Assembly (NCBI GenBank): GCA_946902985.2
Contig: OX336388.2
Coordinates: 1,503,088,545-1,503,152,544 of the forward strand
DNA: 64,000 nucleotides
Direction: 5' to 3'
DNA from: Meconema thalassinum
Taxonomy: Eukaryota; Arthropoda; Insecta; Orthoptera; Tettigoniidae
Shown here: one piece after another, positions 49,201 through 55,200 of the stretch
Layout: each line of letters begins with the position of its first letter
How positions within the stretch are numbered: the stretch's first letter is position 1
Program-made: the position numbers and the translations under genes
Notes under the pieces: generated by a model
Seen by the model: the letters and a program-made list of their open reading frames with translations, nothing else
What the model was told of the DNA's origin: nothing
The model's database searches: none

Positions 49201-52200
49201 GTATTGGATCTACTTATCTTAAAATCCCAAACTGTCTGAAAATTATTCATACCAATTACATTGTTTCTATTGGACATATTATTAAGCTGATTTTACTAAT
49301 AATTTAATGTTTCAGTGAGTTGTTAATAATAATTCCAGGTTCACTAATTCATTCTTTGTTCTTTAGACTCACGGATATTGTGAAGACCCAGATGTTGTTT
49401 TGTGTGGGAACAAGTGTGACATAGAAGATAGAAGAGCAGTTAGTGAGCAGCGTGCCAAAGAGATGGCTGATAGATATGGGTAAATGTGCTTTTCTTTTCT
49501 TTTTCAAATGTTGTTCTTAGTATCTGATAAAGGATTAATGCTTTGGTAGGGTATTAAATTCAGAACTAGTGTTAACTCAACAACCAGCAGAGGGCTCTTT
49601 ATAGTCTATTTTATCATATGAAATATTTATTGCCTTAGGAGATCTACTTTTAACAGAGCATGTGTGTCAGTCTGCCTCTGCCCCCGTTTAAACATTTTAT
49701 TTGCTGGAGCTGTTTAAATGCAACTTGGTAAGGACATACTAATAATACCCCCATCCGATTCCAATGTGCCTATTGAATTTCGCTAAGTATTACTGCACTG
49801 TACAATATCTCAAAATAGGTAGATAGACTTTTGCTGGTGTGAACACCTGAATGAGCTTCACTTCAGATGGTAGGTGGGTATTCTAACCTGTTTGCTAGGC
49901 CATTGGATCTTCGCTGGCATAAGTTACCAGGCAGTTTGGGTGCACTAAAAGCATTTTGACATCAAATGGAAGGTGTATGCTATCAAGTTACTTACGAGCA
50001 TCACAGCATTGGACGTCAACCTTCGATCAGCACGTCTTCATGCGGCCTGCAGGAAACGCTGGTAGGTTTCGTCATCAGAACTGGCCTGATGAAAGAAATC
50101 AGTACCGGTATGGAGTATCACATCTTTCAGAAACTAGCACCCCTGAACCTGGCTGCGCTAGCGTATATTGATCATAGAAGCTGGAATTGTATGGGCCAAG
50201 GAGAGGGATGCAGTGTTGATGGAGTACAGTGTCCTCATAAATCCAACACTGCTATGCGTATATACTACCCGTGCGACTGTACCTGTCAATGCTGCAAACT
50301 GACAGCATGACACAAGTAATCAAAAAATACCGTATTTATTCGGCTATAGGACGTCCTTTTTTCCTAAACTTTTAGTTCTGAATGGGAGGGGGGGTTCTGG
50401 GGTACTATAGCTGTGACCTTTGCAACAATCCATTATATTGGGAAAGGGAGAGAGTAAAAATACCATAAGCTATTTTGTTTTGGTGCTACATAGTATGATA
50501 TATTTAATCAAAATAAACGAAGTGCGTGCGCATGCCAGCCGGCCACTAGTGTCTCATCCTTACATGAATGCGGCAACCCTGCACGTGTGGCCGGCCGGCC
50601 ACCTCGCTCATAGCATGCGTATATCGGTCTGCCGGCCACCTGTTGCATAGCATGAGTCATAGCCTGTACGCACAGAAAGGAGGACAGAGACTTCTTTCTT
50701 CAAACAAGGTCACGCCTTGTTAGCAACATAGCTCGCTTATGATTGAATGGTATGGGCCAAGCAGCCAACAATGATCCAACATCTGGTATACAAAGACAAG
50801 TATAATCCATGATTATTACAGACCACCTCTGAAAAGATGTTACACTTTCCCAGTGATTGTTTTGCCCGACCAACCGCCGGCCGTATCCCATCCGCGTGGC
50901 TGTTCACACCGCGCTCGTTGCTAGACAATGACGGTCAGGACTCTCAATAATTAAGGAGGGGTACTATAAGCGATTTCCATGAATTTTGTATTATGGCTCT
51001 CGAAAATTAAGGGGGGTACTATAGGCGAGGGGGTCCTATAGCCGAGTAAACACGGTATGGTAGATTCCAGCTTGGCCGCCGGAACTTGTACCTTAAACGG
51101 ATAATACTGTATTGTGAGATCATGCAATATTTGGAGAAGTTTTGTTGTAATTTCAAGTCATTCTAGTTTTGCTCAAAGTTTAGTAATTAACATAAATTCA
51201 GTGATATATCTTTGCCAAGTTACTGGAATACACGCTTATTATCAAATAGTAGGACGTGTTTTCATTATTAGTTACCTGTGTATTAGTCTTTCTACCCTTC
51301 TATGTTTTTAGTGGGTTTAGGTGAAGCCTATGCATGAACCAGTTCCTTTCAGGGATCCTGCACTCACCGTGAGATCAAGAAGGGTCTTCATAAATTTATT
51401 AGTGTCTTTTTTTTGGTTAAAAATTATTTTCACTGTTTCTGTAGTACTGTAACTTGAATTGCCCAGTACGGACTTTAATTCTCAAGTATTCTTATTAATG
51501 CCCGGATTTGTAAGCACAATCAAATGGTGAAATAAGCAAGCATGAAAATTGAAACAAATAAGCTCAAAAAATAAGCAAATAAAAATAAAAATTAAATTGT
51601 AAATAAATTGTTTCGTTGAATTCTTACCTTACGTAAGCTTGTTAACTTGGAACAAAGAAACGGCCTGAAACAAGGAAGTGCACTGTCACCGTTACTTTTC
51701 ATTGTGGTGATGGATGACATAATGACCCGAGTGGCACAAGTAATTGGGGACGGAAAGATGAAAGCAATGGTGTTTGCAGATGATTTGATGATTTGGGGAA
51801 ACAAGGAGGAGGAGGTACAGGAAAAGTTGGACGTGTGGGAAGGAGTAATACAAGGATATGGGATGAAATTTAGCATAAATAAGAGTGAGATGGTGATCAC
51901 AACAAAGAAGAAGGAAAGAACCACAACGGGAATAACAATTGGTGGGGAACAGCTGAAGAAAGTGGAGAGTTTTAAGTATCTGGGAAGCCTGATACAAGAT
52001 AATGGAAGAAACGATAGAGAAATAAATGAGCGGGGGAGGCAGGCAGAAGCATTTCGGAGGAGTGTGAGAAGCATGTTATGGAGCAAGGATGTCCCTCAGA
52101 ACAGCAAAAAGATCATATATCGGACGTACTATGTCCCTATCCTGACGTATGCCTCGGAGACCTGGGTTATGAAAGGAAGGGAGAGGAGCAAAATACAGGC

Positions 52201-55200
52201 CAGTGAGATGAGGTTCTTGAGAAGCAGTATTGGAGCTACAAAGATGGACAGAATAAGAAATGAGAGGACCAGAGAATTAATGAAGGAGGAACCATTACAG
52301 GATGGTATAGAGAAATCTAGACTTAGATGGTATGGACATGTAAAACGAATGGAGGAGAAGAGGATACCCAGGAGAGTACATGAGACGAAGTGGGAAGGAA
52401 AGAGACCGAGGGGAAGACCGAGAGACAGGTGGCTGAAGGGGGTGGAAGAAAGCGTGAAGAAGAGAGGAGAAGACTGGACAAGGGTGGAGGCTGAGAGATG
52501 GTGGGAAGACAGAAGACGTTGGAGAGGCTTGTGTTCCAAACAGACCCGGCCAGTGGCTGGAAACTGTGCAAGATGATGATGATGATGATGATGTAAGCTT
52601 GTTAGAGCACACGAGAAAGATCCTTTTGAGATTATCTTGTGTGATGCTCCTGCGTTTGTCAGTGAAGAATGTATTAAACAGTGAAAATGATCTCTGTACC
52701 AGAAGGGATTATAGAAATTTTACACAGTGTTTCCTAACCAGGGTTTTTCGTTAATACCTTTCTGAGTAACCCTATCGAGTTAGAACTGACTGAGGAGGTA
52801 AAGACAAATTTGGAAGGACTTCATGACATTTTTGAACTCACAAACACTTTCTTCATGCTAACTGTTCCAGCGACACGATGTACTGTAAACCGTGAGCAAG
52901 ACACGTCAGGTGAACTAACTTAGGATAAACGACTTTTAATCCAGTTCCTCCTTTAACAATATATGGAGCAGCATCACTAAGAAATAACAATAGATTGTCA
53001 TACCGTGCTAAAGAGTCATTGAAAATTTTTGCAATAGTGGAATTATTTACTCGGTCAAGTACTTGTATATTAAGAAGATATGATCTACTGCCTGCTTTCA
53101 TAACACCAACTACAGCACTACATACACATTGCCCTGCTGCATCTGTGGTTTCATCAATAGAAATTATTTTTTCGTGCTTTAGTTGATCCCGAACATGACA
53201 AGTTACGTCTTGAAAACACTGTTGCAAATAGTATTTTCACAATGTAGATTCGTCCAAAAATCCCAGAAGCTGCTCATTATTAAAATTTCCACAATGGAAT
53301 GTCCGAACTCACTAAAGCTAAACACAAGTCTTTGAAAAATGTATCACTTGAATTCGATTGTTCGCCTACAGTTGTTGTAATTAGTTCGCACCCCCGCTGG
53401 AAGACTGCCACAAGTCAAAAAACATGAATTTTGAAGTATGTGGTACTTATAAATGCCTATGATCAAGTCTGTGTCCTGAAAAATTGCCACAACTCAGATC
53501 CTATAAATAGCAATTCTACGGCACTGAATAGAAAAGTGCCATAACTGAAATTTTTATTTTATTTTTTATTAAAACACATAATTATAATCCATGAAAGAAC
53601 TTTGTATGTTATTGTATAACTTAGTACTAGACCATGTTAGAAGTTGGTAACACGTTACTTTCACTTTAATTATGTAAATATTTATATTTTCCCATTAGCT
53701 CAACATCTTTAAATGCTTCTCCTGAAAATGTGTCCTTTTTGACTTGTGGCAGTCTTCCAGCGGGGGTGCGAGTTGCTGATTTAACTTAGATTTATTCTTA
53801 ACCCTCTCCTTATGTCACATTGTGTTAATATGCTGTACAACGTCATATTATTTCTTTGTAGAAACACTTTTTTCACACATCAAACAAAATAAGAATCTAC
53901 CGTCTTCGCTAAATATATCACATCCAAACTGGTTTACGTATTTGTGCAACAATGCCGATTGAGATGTTTTTGTGGGTGGCATTTCTTAACTTACTACAGT
54001 ACATGACTGATTGCGGTCATATACACCTTATCACACCGACACGTTTTGCCTCAGCAAGCTGTACCCTAACAGCTTGGAAAACGGGGGATTCACCAATCAA
54101 GTGGCAACATGTCGATACCGGATTGGACAGCTTAATTGGAGTAGAAGGTATTCGGCGGGGCATCCCAAGTTTCTCTCGAAATTTCAACTACTCAGTGTTA
54201 TTTCACAAGGGGAGCGTGATGGCGCAGTGGCTTAGCTGCTCGTCTTTCACCTGGATGGCTGGGGTTCGAATCCCGGTGACAGCGGGGTGGAATTTACACC
54301 TGAAAAATCACGTGGCGTCAGGAAGGGCATCCCTTAAATCTCCGGCCAAATCTAAAATGAGCCTGGTAGGCTCCGGCGACCCCAATTAATTGGGAAAAGC
54401 TGAAGAAAGTTTTTTTAGTGTTATTTCACAACATTCTGGGGCTTCCCCCTTTTACACTTTTACCGTATTGCTTATTAGTAGGTATAAAATGACAAATTGT
54501 TTGAATGATAAAATGATGGTTAGGGGTGAAAATTTACTTTTAAATTTACATGTTTTGGATAAAATAAGCTATTTAATAAAAACACCACAAAATAAGTGAG
54601 CAAACTCGTATTTCATCGAAAAAAGCATTTATAACCATTTTGCTTAGAAATCCGGGCTCTACTTATTACCAATGGTACTCATCTGTGGGACTTCTCAATT
54701 AGACAATTAGAAATTTATTACTTAAGATATGAAAAAATAGCTTATTGAAATTGATTTTGTAGCACTCCAATTTTGAAAAATAGTATTTTGTAGCACATTG
54801 AATTTAAAATTTAGTATTTAAAAGTTAGTCATTAGGTCTGATAAAAATTGAAGTTTCAAAAATAATAAGCGTGGCAATGAATACAAACCTGCCCAGTATT
54901 GGATACATGAGTATTTCTGATAAAACAGCATAAGCATTTAAAAATGAATGAGGCCTGGAACGAGTTACACTCCGCCTAATGAGGCAAACCATAGAAGAGG
55001 TGGGTTCAATTCTCACCTCCGCCATTCTGGAAGTGGTTTTCCATGGTTTCCCCACTTCTACTCCAGGTGATTGCTGGGATGGTTCCTAACTTAAGGCCAT
55101 GACCACCTTCTTCCCAATCTTCTCCTCAATTACAAATACACATACTACTACATACAGTAACACAGTTGGTTTACAGACAAAATTTCATACTCACCCTAGT

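Larger units (their letters stand above)
20010..49366 (+). other. Rab27: Rab27 intron 3
   Basis: A 29.4-kb intron, nearly half of the window, filled by the elements listed separately. Stretches where I see no gene or defined element are 20010-20276, 23700-24487, 26172-26438 (with an 11-C run around 26288), 36665-38512, 38684-39089, 39237-39687, 40046-40984, 41300-42110 and 47960-49366 (with an ATTG microsatellite at about 49127-49147). 41526-41659 is a tandem duplication. Confidence 0.8.

Noticed and set aside
49956..50310. Overlapping open frames of 71 and 114 residues
   Set aside because: No known motif, no splice context with Rab27, and probably repeat-derived.
52129..52612. Three long minus-strand open frames
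   Set aside because: They lie antisense to the RTE-like RT frame at 51645-52576 and are Ser/Pro/Leu-rich shadows; the same happens at 4332-5336.
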